64,000 nucleotides of DNA, from positions 290,333 to 354,332 of the forward strand of contig VZDJ01000065.1 in NCBI GenBank assembly GCA_008694505.1. Direction: 5' to 3'. This document shows, piece after piece, positions 36,801 through 51,500 of the stretch (position 1 is the stretch's first letter; each line of letters begins with the position of its first letter). Position numbers and translations under genes: made by a program. The notes beneath the pieces were generated by a model. That model made no database searches. It was given only the letters and a program-made list of their open reading frames with translations, and was not told where the DNA came from. The DNA is from Cyanoderma ruficeps. Lineage: Eukaryota > Chordata > Aves > Passeriformes > Timaliidae.

Positions 36801-39800
36801 AAACTGTGCAACTGTGGGGTCGAAACAGAGTTTTTAATTCACCCACTTGTTGCATTTATGAACCATTTGATGAGTGTTAAGACTCTAACATGTGTGGGAA
36901 AGAAAGGAATACGAGCATATGTCTATCTCATCTCATCAAGTCTCTCAGCCTGAAGTGAGTTTATTTGCTGAAGTAATTGATTCTTTAGAAGTTGATTTTA
37001 CTTTTTATTTAATCTGAGCATTCACTGAATCATCGTCACAAAGTAATACTGAGTTTAAATAGGCATTCTTTGCTTTCCCCACAGTATGGAAATTGTGAGA
37101 CTATGACTATTGGTTGCCTGACTCGAACCAAATAAGTATATAAAATCAAGTAAGAAAACATGGTTTACTTTAAAATGTTTTCCTTAAGTAGACGTAACTT
37201 CATTTGCTAAGCAGATTTTTAAGTACAATTAATAACACTGTGATTTTAGATTAAATTTTAGAAATGCTTCAGTATAACTTCCTTGAACAAAAGGTTGCCT
37301 TTAATGTTTCTTACAATATTTTTTTTTTCAAAATAAATGCAACCAAGTTCTCTTGGAGTTCATTTGAACATAGCCTGGAGATTTTTTTTGTCTCTTTCAG
37401 AGGCCATAAGGGCTAGATTTAGTCTTACTTATATTGATTACAAACTAATCTATTTATAAGTACCATGGTGAAGCTTTGTAGTGTGAGTTAAATTTTGTAG
37501 GCATGAAAATACTAAAGATATTCTAGAGAATACATATTCAGAATCTCAAATGATTGTAGCTACAGATGATGATACAGGTATTTGAGCCAGGAACAAAATA
37601 AAATGGAAAATCCGATGACAACAACAGAAACTGTGCTGAAACTGTGCAAATCAGACTTTACTTATAATTTGGTCTTCAGATGCTTTACCTGAGTGCTCAA
37701 ATTGATTTTAAAATCTTAGTTCAAGCCATGACCCTGGCCTGTCATCCTGAAATTACAAGATTTCCTGCACTTGTTAGCCTAAGTTCATTTTGGAGTCCCA
37801 CTCACTGCTTAAAAAAAGGTGTTATTTTCAGATGAGATGCTGACATATTTATTTTACACTGTAGTTATGCAATAACATTTAAAGAAAATGTACTGGCTTA
37901 GTTTTATGCCTCTTGCTAAGAAGGAGAAATATCTGAGCCATGAGAAGACCAGTGTGTAGGCAGAGTAGGAGAGGCAGTGAGTAGGAGACACAGATTTCCA
38001 ACCTCCACAAAAAGGCATTAATTAGTCAGGTAAGCTTCCTCTGTGATTGTCATTTTCTCTCTCATCTCTGAGTGGTTTCATGTAGGTTTCTCTTATGATT
38101 CAAGTAGACAGTTTTTGAAGAAGCAGGAAATGTTTCCTCACTGTCCATGGCCAGTGAGGCCAGGAACATAACTGTTGTATTAAAGAATTCATTCTACATT
38201 TAAAACTGCCTATATCATTCAGATGTCAACACTCTGAGCAGCCAGCCACATGCTGAAATTTTCTTCACACTATTTCAGTTGGCTAGTTAGCAGCCATAGC
38301 ATTTAATTATAACCATTTGAATCAAAAATTGTGTGATTTTGTAGTATATGTTTTAAGTGTAAAAATTCTGTCGAATTGCATATAAATCTTCATTAATATT
38401 GTTGATCTGGGATGTTCTTCAGAACTTTTTTTAAATCCTGAAAAGCAATCTAGATTAATTGTTAATTGAAAAACTCTAAACAACAAAAAAACAGATTTTG
38501 ATCAGATTTACAGAACTTTGGGAAGACGCAGCTGAATTTTAATTATTTAGGATGAGACCTGAAACTTCTCACAGAATTAGAAAATTAAAATGAAATTACA
38601 TGAAAGGTCACTGCAGTGTGAAGGTAGTGTAGTAAAGGTGATAAATGGTAGTATTAAATATGAGATCCTGATTCACATGTAAGAGAAGAAAAAGACAAAA
38701 TTCAGGAGTTTGAAGCCAAGTTTACAAATGTTAAGAGAAAGACAAAGGAATAAATTGAGATACCAAGCAGATGGTATTTACACTATGGATCCCAGTTTAA
38801 TTTCTAAGAAAAAATAGTATGTTAAAAAAATCCTCCTTAAAAACAAACAAACACTGCTAAGTTACTCTCTCATGTTTGTCTACCAGTGTTGCAAACATTC
38901 TATTTTTCTGTGATGGGCTGTATGGATTCGTGATCAGGGAGTTCCAAGAGTCAGGCTAAGAACCTTCAAGGGCCGTTTTGAGGGATTGCTATGTGTTTCC
39001 ATGAGCTGGGTTTTGGAGAGAAACTTCTCCTAAACGTAGTCTGATGCTCTCTTGGCATAGAACAGACAACTGTAACGCATTTTCCTGCAGTCCTCAAGCC
39101 ACACCCAAAGCAGACATGAACAGAAACACCATTTTGTATCTGCACATCTTGTTCCTCCAGATACTGTATTTGCACAGGTCCACAAATGAGAAAGAGAAGT
39201 TGGGATTTCTCTACTCCTTCCTGTGATGCTCAAGACACCTGTTTCTCTAAAGGAGTTGGTTTCTGTGCTAGTCAATAAGATACAGGCTTTGAGTCTGAGA
39301 AACTCTTTAAAGCGGATATGTAATAACGGATTTTGTAAAATTCTCCCTCTTTTCCCTGATCCTTCTGAAAAACTGTGAAGTGAGAAGAATATTTACTGAC
39401 AAGTTGAGTGTGCAAGCACTACCTCCCTCTTTCCTCCTGCCAATTCTTATGTTGTTATGGTCCCTTAGTTTTAAAAGACCTAGAAATCCCCCATCTTTCC
39501 ATGACTTTACTGAACTGGTTTTGGATATGTGATTTCTTTCATGTTGAAAATTGCAGTAGCAAATTGAACTCCCCTTTTTTTGATTCTTCTACATACCCTG
39601 ATACCAAGACATGGTAACAAAATGCAAATGCTTTCCTACTACTTTCCTGCCATTGCTTTTCTTTTTTAGATATATTTCTAGCTATTGACTCTTTGTTTTT
39701 AACATTTCCCTTGTGAACTTAATACTAAATCTGAAACTTGTGTTTAACTGTCTGTATAATATATATTTTCTGTATGTAGCATTTATACCCAACTTATCCT

Positions 39801-42800
39801 ATTGCATGGTATATTCTAGGGAGATCTTGAGTTCTGTTGATACAGTATTCTGTATTGCTTACTCTCCACCATAAATTGTTATATTTGAAAAGAGTTATAC
39901 TTTGCATGGCAAGCCCTTTATTGTAAGAACATCTTGGATTTTTCAGTGTTATACATTCTTATTTTTAGGGCGTAAGAATATGCACTTAATAGGAGACATG
40001 AGTATTTTTAAGTCATGTTTTGAAACAGAATATATATCCTTGATATGGACTGGTATTTCTTAATTGCCTTTTTTTTTTTGTCTTAAGGCCTAACTTCAGT
40101 AAATACACTGCTAAAAGGAGTGTCAGTTATAAATATGTGTTATTAAAACAAGGTGACATTTAGTGTCTCCACAGTGATACTTCAAAATATTTGGAAATTT
40201 TAGTAACATGCTTTCATGTCTTTATCCTCTGAATATACCCTTTCAGAAACTAAAAAATGAAAATTATTCTCAGCCAAACAGCTATTGTAATTGAAATTAA
40301 AGGCACAGCAAGACTAGGACGATTGCTAATCAAGTAGATATCTAACTTTATTCTTTGTTGGAAGCAGGTTTATAAAAGTAAAAGCAAATTATGGTTCTTG
40401 TGACATGTTTGCTCTTCTACAAAGCTTCAATCCATGCATATTTCTTATTTCAGAGCAAAATGCAAATGCGCTCATTCTCATTGTGTATGTTTCACTTTTT
40501 AGACTAGTGATGGAAAAATAAGTATGAAATGAAAGCACGTGAAGATAGTTTGTATCTTCACAAGTCATCTAGGAGAGGGTGTAGAAGGAAGTGTCATTGT
40601 GATTTCACAATACAAAATACTTTTTCCAAACTTCTTGGCGGTTTTAAGTGAATTTTTGTTTTGAACCCACCAAATTCTGTAGATACAAACCTTCTGCTGC
40701 TTCAAAAGGGAAAACAGATGCACTCCTCACACTGTAGTTGTATTCTCTTTGACATTATTGCCTTTGCATCAGTTTGGCCTTTGTCAAATCAAAGGAGCAA
40801 AAGCCAGGGCTGCAATCTTAATTGATGTAACTATCTAACTGACCATCTAAAAAACCGCAGAACTCTGTAGGGCAATGGGTGAAACTGAAAAAAGTGTTTA
40901 CTTAAGTACGAATATGGTTTGTATTTGGCTATGTCCTTAATTGAAAATTAATACACAAGCCATGTGGATGTTGAAAAGACAATAAATTACATTAGATAGC
41001 CAGTGACTTTGGCTTGTTAATTCACTGTTTCCTTTATTTCTGATGAAACTTCCAGTAGGCCAGCCTTTGAATGGTTGGAAAGAAGCATCGACATGAGTAT
41101 TTAACATTAGATCACAAACTCGTTTATAGAAGCTGCCACTTTACTGTGTGGAGAATTGAATGCTAATTACTAAGTCTTGAGTGCTCAGCAGATCACAACA
41201 GAAGTAACAGAATTCTTAAATAGATTCTAGGATTTTGTAATAGAGGTATTTTTCCTAGATTTGTGTCAGGAATGTTTTTTACTGCTTTTTGTACGTATTT
41301 TCCAATTAAATGAGAAGTAATAGATGCTATACCAAAGTATAAAATTTGTACATAGCAATTAAAGCCTTGAAATTTATATATAGAACAGTTAGGAATTTTT
41401 TTACCAATTATAGAATAAGAGAACATAGTCTTGCTGCAGAGGAATCTTGCCTGCTGTTCTGTGTGGTTACTTAATAAGACATCACACCTGCTTGAGGTTT
41501 TGAGTCAAAAATTGCATGTAAAATAAATGCAGCTTGATTTACCTGGATTAGAAATTATAAAGGGCATAGTGTGAGATTTATTCTTAGACACCTCCATCTT
41601 CTTATTTATACTTATGAAGTAAGTTATGATCTTCTCAAAGGTATTGTGCCCCAAATTCCTGTTTCATGTTTAATTTTAGGATTTTCTCAAAGTCTCTAGA
41701 GAGGTTACAGAAAGTAATAGAAGTGTGTAAGGAGATTGCAGTAGCTGATAATATCCATCAAGTTTTCTCTGTTTAGTGCCTGCATGTTTTAGTTGGTTGA
41801 GTTAAACAGTCAAGTTCTCTCTTCTCAGTCCACTGTATTGGAGTTATTGCAGCTGTTCTCAGGAAAGTAAAAGACTAAGCATATTTGCTGACCTAACAAT
41901 GTTTCCTGTTACCAAAGCAGAGATTTTTCCAAATGTGTGTAGCCTCATCCTGATAGGTACTTTTCCTAGCAGACAAGTATTTGATAGATAAACATTTCTT
42001 TACTGCTTTCTTGAAAAATTAATGTTATGGCCTGACTGTTGCTCCTGTTAGCTTAATAACTAAAAAGCAGGTTGCTGGGGTCCCCCCTCCCCTCTTTTTT
42101 TGGGGTTTGTTGTTTTGTTTTTTTTTTCTCCTTTTATATTCTCTGTCTTAGGCATTTACTTCTTCAGACAACAATTATGCTAAATAGAATGGAACTTTTT
42201 TAGTGAAGCAGTCACTAGAAGTATGGTTCTGGGAGAGATAAAATTATTTGTAATTTATATGCAATTAATGAAATAATTATATTGTCAGAAGTTTAAATGT
42301 GAATTAAGTAGCAAGGAGGCAATCAAACTTTTTTTTAATATATTGTATGCTGGATCAAAAGTGAGATCTGAAGAAATGTTTCCCTTCACTCAGAAGGGTG
42401 CTCACTAGCGTAAATGTTATGATATTTTATTATGATTTTGGTACTATTAAGGTAGGGGTTTTTTGTTTTTTCCCCTAAAGAGGAATGATGTCAGTACTGA
42501 GGCTAAATGAATCTAAGTCATCTATTTTTCTGATCCAGTGAGCTGCCTACAAAACAGCTGAAAACTGCAAGATCCCCAGTGGCTACTTCTGACAGGAGTA
42601 GCAGGAAGAGGGTCAGTCAAAGGAGTCTGGAAGTAGTTCACAGCAGAGATATATAAATTGTTGTCTTTAGTTCAATTAGAATATCTCATGCATCTCATAC
42701 AAACTAGATCTTTTTCTTCATATGGAGGAGATCTGAAGTTGGTTATCAATTATTCACCTGGGTCTGGTACTTAGAGACTTTAAAAGTAACTTCATGCCAA

Positions 42801-44444
42801 ATGTAAACTTCATCTTTTTGATAAAATGTAGCTCACTTACTGCCACAAGTATATTTATGAGCATTCTGACCTTCCATATGCTTCGGAAGGTTTATGATAA
42901 ATTCTAGATTTTTGGTAAAATGTTACTTTTAAGCCACAAATTTTAAAGGAAAATTTGACTTTTGGCTGGAAAATCTAACTTCAAAATCCCCTTTTTGTAT
43001 TGTGGAAGTAATACATGCTTTTGGAACAGCTGAATTTTTTTTTTAACACCTGACTTAAACTCAGTTAAATGTCATACACATTTGAAAACACTTCTCTATT
43101 TTTTTTTTAATTGGTACTGTTTTATACTGCCATAAATCAAGATAAGCATAATGATGAGTAACAGCAGAAAGCAGAATAGGAACATGTTTATTTCCTCCAT
43201 ATACATTTTTAGGCAGAAGGTTCTTCATAGATTCGGTGAAGTTGGTTGTCTCCAGTAAGTTGATAATTTAAAGCTCCAGCTTTAAAGTGTGGCTAACTTC
43301 ACAGCTTTGCATACAATGGCAACAGCTGAGTGTTGATTTGTGCATTGTTTTGCTTTAAACACCTGAGAATCAGTCATTTCTACAAGGAGTGTTCTATGAG
43401 CAGTGTAGCATAGCAGAGCTTTGGAATTTATTTTCTTGTTCCTAAATAAAATAAGTGCCAAGAAGGAGATAGCTACAATTTATATATGCCCTTTTCAGAA
43501 CAAGATGAACTATTTTCACCTGCTTGCACTTACTTTTGCATTTTCCTAAACTCAAACAGCTCCAGGGAGTTGAATCTGAAAGGTGCTGAGCATTTTTGAC
43601 CCCAATCCATCAACCAGCATGCTTCTCATGCAGTGTTGCATTCACAACAGTGTGATTATTTATGGGGGTTTTTTTCTTTACACTTTACTAGTCTACACTT
43701 TACAATGTTTAATAGTTTCTATTCCATCATTTAATTTCATATATTCTTCCCCCAAAAAAGACTGCCTTTAATTTTTTTGTTTCTGTTGTGACTGCCTGCC
43801 TCAAATGGTTTGCCTGTGTCCTGCGTGGATGAAAAGCTAGGTGGTGTTGCTGGGTTGTCTTTTTTTTGGAATTGTTTGCTGTGATGTTCATCCCTATGTG
43901 CCTAGTCTCTTTCCCTCTTGTGGAAATACTGCCTGTTCCCCTTGCTGCTATTAGCAATGCAAACTCATTGGACCTTTTTATAGATATGTGTGTGTCTGTA
44001 AGTATATATATTGCCTATTTTTTGCAGAAAATTGTAGTATCTAGATGCACTCATTTAATTCAGTGACGGGGTAGCTGATACACTACACTGTAATCTTTTT
44101 CTAGTTTATTTTATTGATATTTTAAAAAATTTTTGGATCAAGAGGTGTGCTTCCAGCACTCATTTACATGCCACATTTCTCTGTAGCATTGAATACCTAG
44201 GAAAAATACCAGCAATGTTAATTAAAGGATATGCATCAATGCAAAAATGCGTAAATGCTGTTATAATACAATGAAAATTCCAGCCATTGTACTGTGCTCA
44301 CTTGCCCAAAATTATTTGTCCAATTTAGTGGATTTAAATATTTTTATTAATTGGAAACTTCTTTTATTTCATGCAGTGTTGCATGGATCATACAATGTAG
44401 TTTGTGAGTTCAGCCTTTGTAAACCCAATGTTATGTAAAATGCT

Positions 44445-45095
44445 GTCTGTTTCCCTGGGGTCCCTACTGGGGCCAAAATTGTTTAAGCTCCTCATTAATG
44501 ACTTGGACAGGGGACTGAGTGAACCTCAGCATGTTTGCAAGTGACACCAAACTGGGGAGAGAAGTTGATGTGTTGGAGTGTAGCTGCTATTCAGAGGGAC
44601 TTTCACAGGCTGGACAAGTGGTCTAGCAGGAACCTCATGAAGTCCAAAAAAAGCAAATATGGGGTCCTGCACCTGAGACAGAAAAGCCTCAAGCAGTATT
44701 ACTGCTTAGGGATTGACTGGGTAGAATACAGATTTACGCATAAAGACTCAAGGATCTTCATATACAGCAAGCTGAACAAGAGTCAGTAGAGTGCTCTTGT
44801 GAGAAATACTAATTCCTTGTTGCACTAATTAGGTAAGTCATAGCACACAAGTCAACCTAAGTGCATGTTGACATGATAGCCGGCAATGGGTGTAAGTTGC
44901 AGCAAAGAAAATTCTGGTTAGATATAAGGAAGAAAAGTTTTGCAGTGGTTTTACTTAGGTTTTAGATCAGATATGCTGTGAAATCCTCATCCTTAGAGAC
45001 AGTCAATATGTGCCTGAACAAGACCCTGAGCAACCTCTGCTTTACAGGGAAATTGGACCAGAAGTCTACCAGAGGTCTGTGATGATCTACTAATG
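44445..45095 (+). mobile_element. CR1 LINE 3' region, internally deleted
   Basis: In + orientation it shows CTCCTCATTAATGACTTGGACAGG, GTTTGCAAGTGACACCAAACTGGG, CAGAGGGACTTTCACAGGCTGGA and GGGGTCCTGCACCTGAGAC, which are the CR1 ORF2 C-terminal landmarks. A 3' UTR portion (GGAAGAAAAGTTTTGCAGTGGT ... GACCAGAAGTCTACCAGAGGTC) follows. Much of the middle, about 44770-44900, is missing or diverged. It ends near GTGATGATCT without the terminal octamer repeat. No intact frame remains. Confidence 0.9.
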
Positions 45096-45450
45096 ATGTA
45101 TTTAAAGTATGATTGCATTCATTGTTTCAAAGACACAAGTAGTAGCCTCTGAGTAGGTATGAAAACTAAATTGTATGACTATGCAAACATTTCTTAATAG
45201 AGGGTTGTTAAAGTGCAAACAACAGTTAAAATGGAGAAGGTAAAGCACTGCCAGTGTTTCAGTAGTTTAGAGGCATGTTCAAGATGAAATTTCAGCAGGT
45301 TTGTTTCTATTTTTTTCTTTTACTTGTATCACTTCTGCCTTTTTCTGCAGTGGATGATTTTTTTACGCTAAGAAATTGGATCAGTTTGCCAGCACCTGCA
45401 GAATAAGGAGAAAGAGATTTCCCAGCCCAAGAGATATATGTCTGAGTAAC

Positions 45451-45560
45451 TTTTTTTTTTTTAAGTCTGAAGGGGAAAAAAAAAAGAAAAAAAAAGGAGG
45501 GAATAAGTGATTTTTGGGTTCCACTGTATTGGGAAAAAAAGTTTAAAAAAAAAGGTGCAT
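45451..45560. repeat. Poly-T then polypurine low-complexity tract
   Basis: T12 is followed by purine-rich sequence made of A runs separated by GG or GGG. This explains the Phe/Lys-rich minus-strand frame at 45307-45636, which is not a gene. Confidence 0.85.
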
Positions 45561-48500
45561 AAACCACACGGTTTTGTTTAAAGCATCCAAAGCTGATAAG
45601 GGAAAAAAAATGGAGATACAACACAATACAACACAAAGGCTGCAGATGCAGTTCTCATGATTTAAATCTGGAAGGCTGTACAGTACATCTGTTTAACATC
45701 TTGCAATTTCAAGAACTGTGCCTTGAAAACCTTCTGTCACAGTGACACATGAAATAAAAGGTTATGTTATGACTTTCAGATGCAAACCTGTAAAAGCTCT
45801 ATCTAACAGCATACCATCTTTTATTAACCCGTTGGTGCTGCTCACCTATAATTCTCTTTTGCCAGTGATGCTGTGAGAGATTCTACTATATAATAAATGT
45901 CAACTCTGCAACAAAAATTTTGCAATTGCATTAAATTACTTGTTTGCTGTATGTAAATGGAAAATTTACATCTCTATATCTCCTCACCTGTTTTCTCTAT
46001 TGCTCCTATTATTCAGCTATATAATCTTTTTTTTATTAAAGAAATGGAACAGATTATTCTATTTCTGTCATAACCTTTGAGAACAATTAGAGTGGCTCAG
46101 AATAATTTCAACAGTTCCAAGATTTGTGATGCCATAAGGGATGAAATACTGGAGTGGCTTAAAGATAGTATTCTTTATTCAGACCCCTAATTTTAAGGCT
46201 GTGAAGTTAAAATAAATAGAGTAGAATGGTAGCCTGCTCATTGATTTTTGGCATTTCTACATCTCAGAATTTGAAAAAGTTATCAATCTTTGCTGATAGG
46301 ATGAAGGTATTTCATAAAAGTGATGCTGTCAAAATCTTGACAGAGCTGTGCTAGGAGATGTTTATCAGGCTAGGCTGACATTTGCTTAGCTATGGAAAAT
46401 GTGATTAGCACGAGGGGTTCTTCAGTGTTCTACACAAAGATTACCCAGGAGCTGGAGGAGTGTTACTGGAAAAAATCTTGTATCCTCTTAAAATGGAATC
46501 TGGAGCAAATTGCTCTGTCTGGCCCACTCCTGGCATATTAGTACTAATACTGCACATTGAGTCAAAGAGAAATGAGGGGCTTTATCCCCTAGAAATGCTT
46601 CATACCTTTCCAGATCAGATTGTACAAACTTACTCCTAAACATAATGATTGAAGTCTGGTGGTTCCAAAAGTAGAGTCTGGAGGTTGATCATAATGTTTG
46701 TCAGTTCTATGTTTTTTCAGAGTGATCTTGGTTAAATTATTCAGCTAGGTAGTGCTGTGTTTTCCATACTTACAAAATATGGAGGGTAATATTTACCTTG
46801 CTGAAACATGCTTTATTCACTGTCTGCCAAACACTTTAGAGGTCTTTGGCTGAAATCTCAATGAGTGCTGCTATTTAATATGCTGAAGTGTGATTTGTTG
46901 GTTTTCTTTACAAGGCACAGATGGTCCCTAAGAAACGATGGTGATTTCTTTACCTCAAGAAGCTGATGCCACGCATACAGCAGAAACATCACAACAGTGA
47001 GCTCTGTTGTATGACCTAAACCGAGTGGGTGTGTGAAAGAGAGAGAGATAGCATTTCCTTCATAGACATACACACCCTCTGACCCAGACTAGGCAAGAAT
47101 CTGCTTTGCAGAAGGTTTGCTTCAAGGGATTTTCCACATGTATTTTATTATGTTAAAGCTGATAGTGGTGACAAGTTGCACATTAAGTAACTGTTTCTTC
47201 AAAAATGTCCTGTTTATATTCTCTTTAGGAAAAGTGATGTAATACTGAGTTTCTCAGATAAACAAAGTCATTTGGCTATAGAGTATGTTACTATTGCATA
47301 TGAACCTTGCTCTCATCTGCCCCATACCTATTCATTTTTGGCCTCTGGCTTTGTATGATGATTACTTGCATGTTTAGGGACAAATGTATTCATATTCACT
47401 AAGTTAGTAGCCAGTGGTTTTCACCAGGGAAATAAGTTTAGTATGCTGTTAGTAATTTGGTTTCAAAAATATCAGCAAGGACTTCAACATAAGAGTCAGT
47501 GAAACATGTGGTCCTAATCATTCTCTCAAGAAGGAGACATGGTCTATTTTCCATTAGCAATGGTGCTTACAGCATATGAATAAATATAGAATGAAATTTA
47601 TGCATGCATTATAACTTTAGTGTGTGTATGCATTCAAACATGCATGTGCATGCGTATGCTTAGGCATACTCCCAGTGAGTGTAAAATGATGACTGCTGTA
47701 ACAGAGCCAGCCTTGGAGAACAAGTTGGTTGGTAGATGAATTGGAAAATGCAGCTGTTTACAAATTAATTTCCCCCTCCCTTTCCCAGGCAGCAAAGTTC
47801 AAAATGTACATTTGCATCATGTAACTGGCATTAAAAAGCTACAGTAAAATTTCTTGTAGTGGTGTTGGTGTTTTAATATAGCCCTTACTTAGGGTTCATA
47901 ATGACAGAATTGCGCCCTTGCAATGGTGTTCCAGTACACGGAGACCAGCTTTAGCTGGACTGGTCATATAGAGTGTGGTACTGGGAAGTGGAAGTAGAGA
48001 GAACTGCCGTACTACATAGGAGCTGTTTTATCCCATTGAGTCATGAGGGTACCAAGAGTCTTATCCACTTCCATCTTAGAAGTCTTGCCATAACAGGGTG
48101 TATTGACTGGTAGAAATTAAGTTCTGTTTCTCCTTTGCCTTCTTGCAATCCTCCCACTCCTGTGCCTGGAGCCTTCCAATGGCAGAGCGACGAAGCAAAG
48201 CCCTTATTCTGCATTCCTTATTGATAGGTTCCTGCAGAATATTGCAGCTGGGGCCTGGATATTATTTCTACTTTCTCTGGTTTTAGCTAACTTTACCATT
48301 CTTGATCCTCTATCAGTACAAGATAAAAGCCAAGGGAGAAAGCAGTGGTTGGCTCTGCCTTGAGCATATTTTGAGTAGGCCAGGTGTGAAGCAGAATGTA
48401 AACTACAACTTTTTGAAGAATTCTGCCTCAGCTTTTTCCTCAAATTGGTTTCTAAGGTAGCCTGTTCAAAAATGACTGTTTGATAATAATCCTCTCCTGA

Positions 48501-51500
48501 TGCTGCCATGAGCAGCATCTAACCTACAGATGTACATATAGATTGGGATGACAAAATGCCTATGAAAGCAGACAGCAGTCTATCATTTTCTTCTAGGCTT
48601 AGTAACATCTATGTTGTTACATCAGTCTTGGTCATGTCTTTGTTTAATTTATATATACATATGATCTTGCTAATTGCTAACTGGGAACTGTCTTAATAGA
48701 ATATTTCAAAGATAAGAATTCACACTGCTGAATTCTTATTAGCTGAATGCTAAAATATCATTCACAGAATTTTGGAAGTTTTTGAATAAAAGAAGTTTAG
48801 TTTCTTTCTCAAGCACTGAAGCTGCTTCATATTTGACTTAAAGCAAATCCATGAAATGGGTTTGCTTATAGTTAATTTATTATTATCATACACTGTTCTT
48901 GGGGGGTTTTTTGGTGGTTGGAATAAAGAGACAGAGGACAAACCTGTGCTTTTCTATTTTTTTTAAAGAAATGCAAGCTAGTTAAATTTAAATTATGGTT
49001 TTAAAGAAGAGATAAATTTTTCAGGTATCAATGTGGATTTTTGTCATTTTCTCCTCTTGCGAGCTTTTCCTTGGAGATTTAATGGTATGCTGAATTTGGC
49101 ATCCTTGAAGTGGGCAGCTCCAAGGCTGTAATATAAAAAAAAGTTAGGGTCCATTGCTTATGTTGTTACTCCCCACCAAAGATAGTTTTTGGCACAGATT
49201 CCAAGTCATGTAATGGGCCTTGTTTTGCTGTGGCCTTTTCTCTTTCCTTCACATGTACTATATTTTGCCAAAAGGGTAACTCAAGCATTTTTTCACTTTG
49301 AACTTGTTACTTGTGAATCTTCATTGCTGCAGTGTAGTACATTTTAAACATGAAAGATAATAGATCCTTACATTGGAGGCATATATAATACAGTCCCACA
49401 GCTGTCAACTCAATGTTTACCCACCCCTAAATGCTTGGGTTTCAGCTTTGAGAAAGCAATTTCAATGTACATCAGTTCTATCTTAAATTGTAGAGGCACC
49501 ATGCACCCTGGTCAGGTACTATTTTTGCCTGAGCTGGTTTAAAGATATGTTTATCTGCACTGGGAGTTTCACTGCGGACATGCACTCCCTGTGTCACCTT
49601 TTGGAGGCTGAAGTCATTGGTACCTTAAACATTCTCTAATTTCTGTTGCATTTATGTAAAGTCCTGCATCTGACACTTTTGGCACTGGTTGCAGATTATC
49701 AGGACAAATCTCTCCCATTTCCTCTGACACTTGCTGTATTGTCATCACTGATCCCCAGTCTTGTGTGCTATTCATGGTCTTGTTTTCAAATGAGAGAAGA
49801 CATTAATTCGCAAAAGTAAATGTGTTCATATAAGCTTCACTCAAGTCAACATTTTCCATTTTAGAAAACTGCTTGGGCAAGTCCATAACTTCAACAAGAC
49901 TTTCAGTATGTACTTAAAATACTTAAATGTTTAACTGGAGAAGGATGGACTAAGTCTTTCCTGAATCAGAGCCATAATTTCTGAAGTGTCAGTTACACAA
50001 CCTATTGCAGAATATGCTTTGACAGATGGATCTAGGTAATGTGAAAGCCATAGAAAGACATTTTTGTGGGGAAGTTGTTTTTTCTTCTTATATTCCATTT
50101 TTTCCTCTGTGTTCATCCTGGGAATAGCAATTACTACTGTTTACTTTTTATATATATTATGTGTACATATATACGTGTTTATATATCTCTAGGTATCTGT
50201 GTGTGTATATATATATTTATAAAAGTAAATTGCTCTATTTGCCTTTTGTTATTAGGACTTGATAGGTGCTATAGCAGATTTTTTTTCAATTTGCTGCTGA
50301 ATATAAGAATGTACAATGTGTTAATGAAGCCATGATAATTTTTTTTAAAAAATAAATCTCTATTTTGTCATCTTTCCAGAAAGAGTAAGACTTATGTAGA
50401 AGCCTTACATGTTCTCCTACGCAGTTGAACACTGCTGCTAGGAGTATTGAGTATAACTCCAAGGTTTTACTACCTGTCTCTGGACAAACTGGAGAAAAGG
50501 TATACAGGAGGAAACATGAACTATTATCAGTCCTAAGTGCTTGGTAGAAATATCTCTTAATACATATTTGTCCCTGAAGTTTAGAAGATTCAGGTGGTAG
50601 GTAGTCTGTGGAAGAGCAAAGTGTTCATCTAAATATCCACTGAGTTAAGGTAGTTCAAAGGCATCTGAAAGAGGCTGAGTACTTCACTTTCAGAGATGTG
50701 CTTCAGAGGGAAAGGTGATGGTTTTATTAGATGAACTAATAAAATGAGTTTCAGGAAAAAACATTGGCAGTTTCTGCTGAAGTCACAAACATCCTGTTTC
50801 TCAAAATTAGACCACAGTGTTGCAGATTGAAAGACGGACACATTCAGAGAAAACATGCTTCAGGGCAAATGCTCCCTGTGGGCAAGGTGTTGCCCTTAAG
50901 ATCCTTGCTACTGGAAGAAAAAATTAAAAAACAGGGAAATGCTTATAGGGAAGTATATTACTCTTGTAATAGGTCATGTTTTATCCACTGTTTCAAAAAG
51001 ATGCAGTTCCCTCCACCATTTTTCTGCTCTTGACAAGCAGACAGTAAGAAATATTTCAATTTACTTTGCCTAGTTGGTATTCAGATTACAGTTATTAAAA
51101 AGCATCGAAAGAGAAGGGAATTTCTGATGTTGATCATTGCCACTGGTTAACACTTACCACATGGGAAGTGTAGCTGTCCCCCCTGGTGTTTGTACCCAGT
51201 GCCTCACTTTCCCCTCTGAGGAGTTTGACCTGATTGTTTTCTTGTATCTAGAACAGTATGTACAAAAGTCACAAAAAGAAGGAAAAATTACCCTGTACTG
51301 CAATTGGGTCAATCTTAAATTTAAGAACACCTTTGTCTTGGTCATGGTTGTGAACTCAGTAACCAAATTTTCAAAGCTTCTAAAGATGAAGTCATATCAA
51401 GAAGTCATAGAGTATTGCTAAGTAACCAAAAACATGGGCAGTTACTGTAGACAGTTTCAAGGACAAAGTTGGAAGCACATAGTGTGCCAATTTTTATAAT

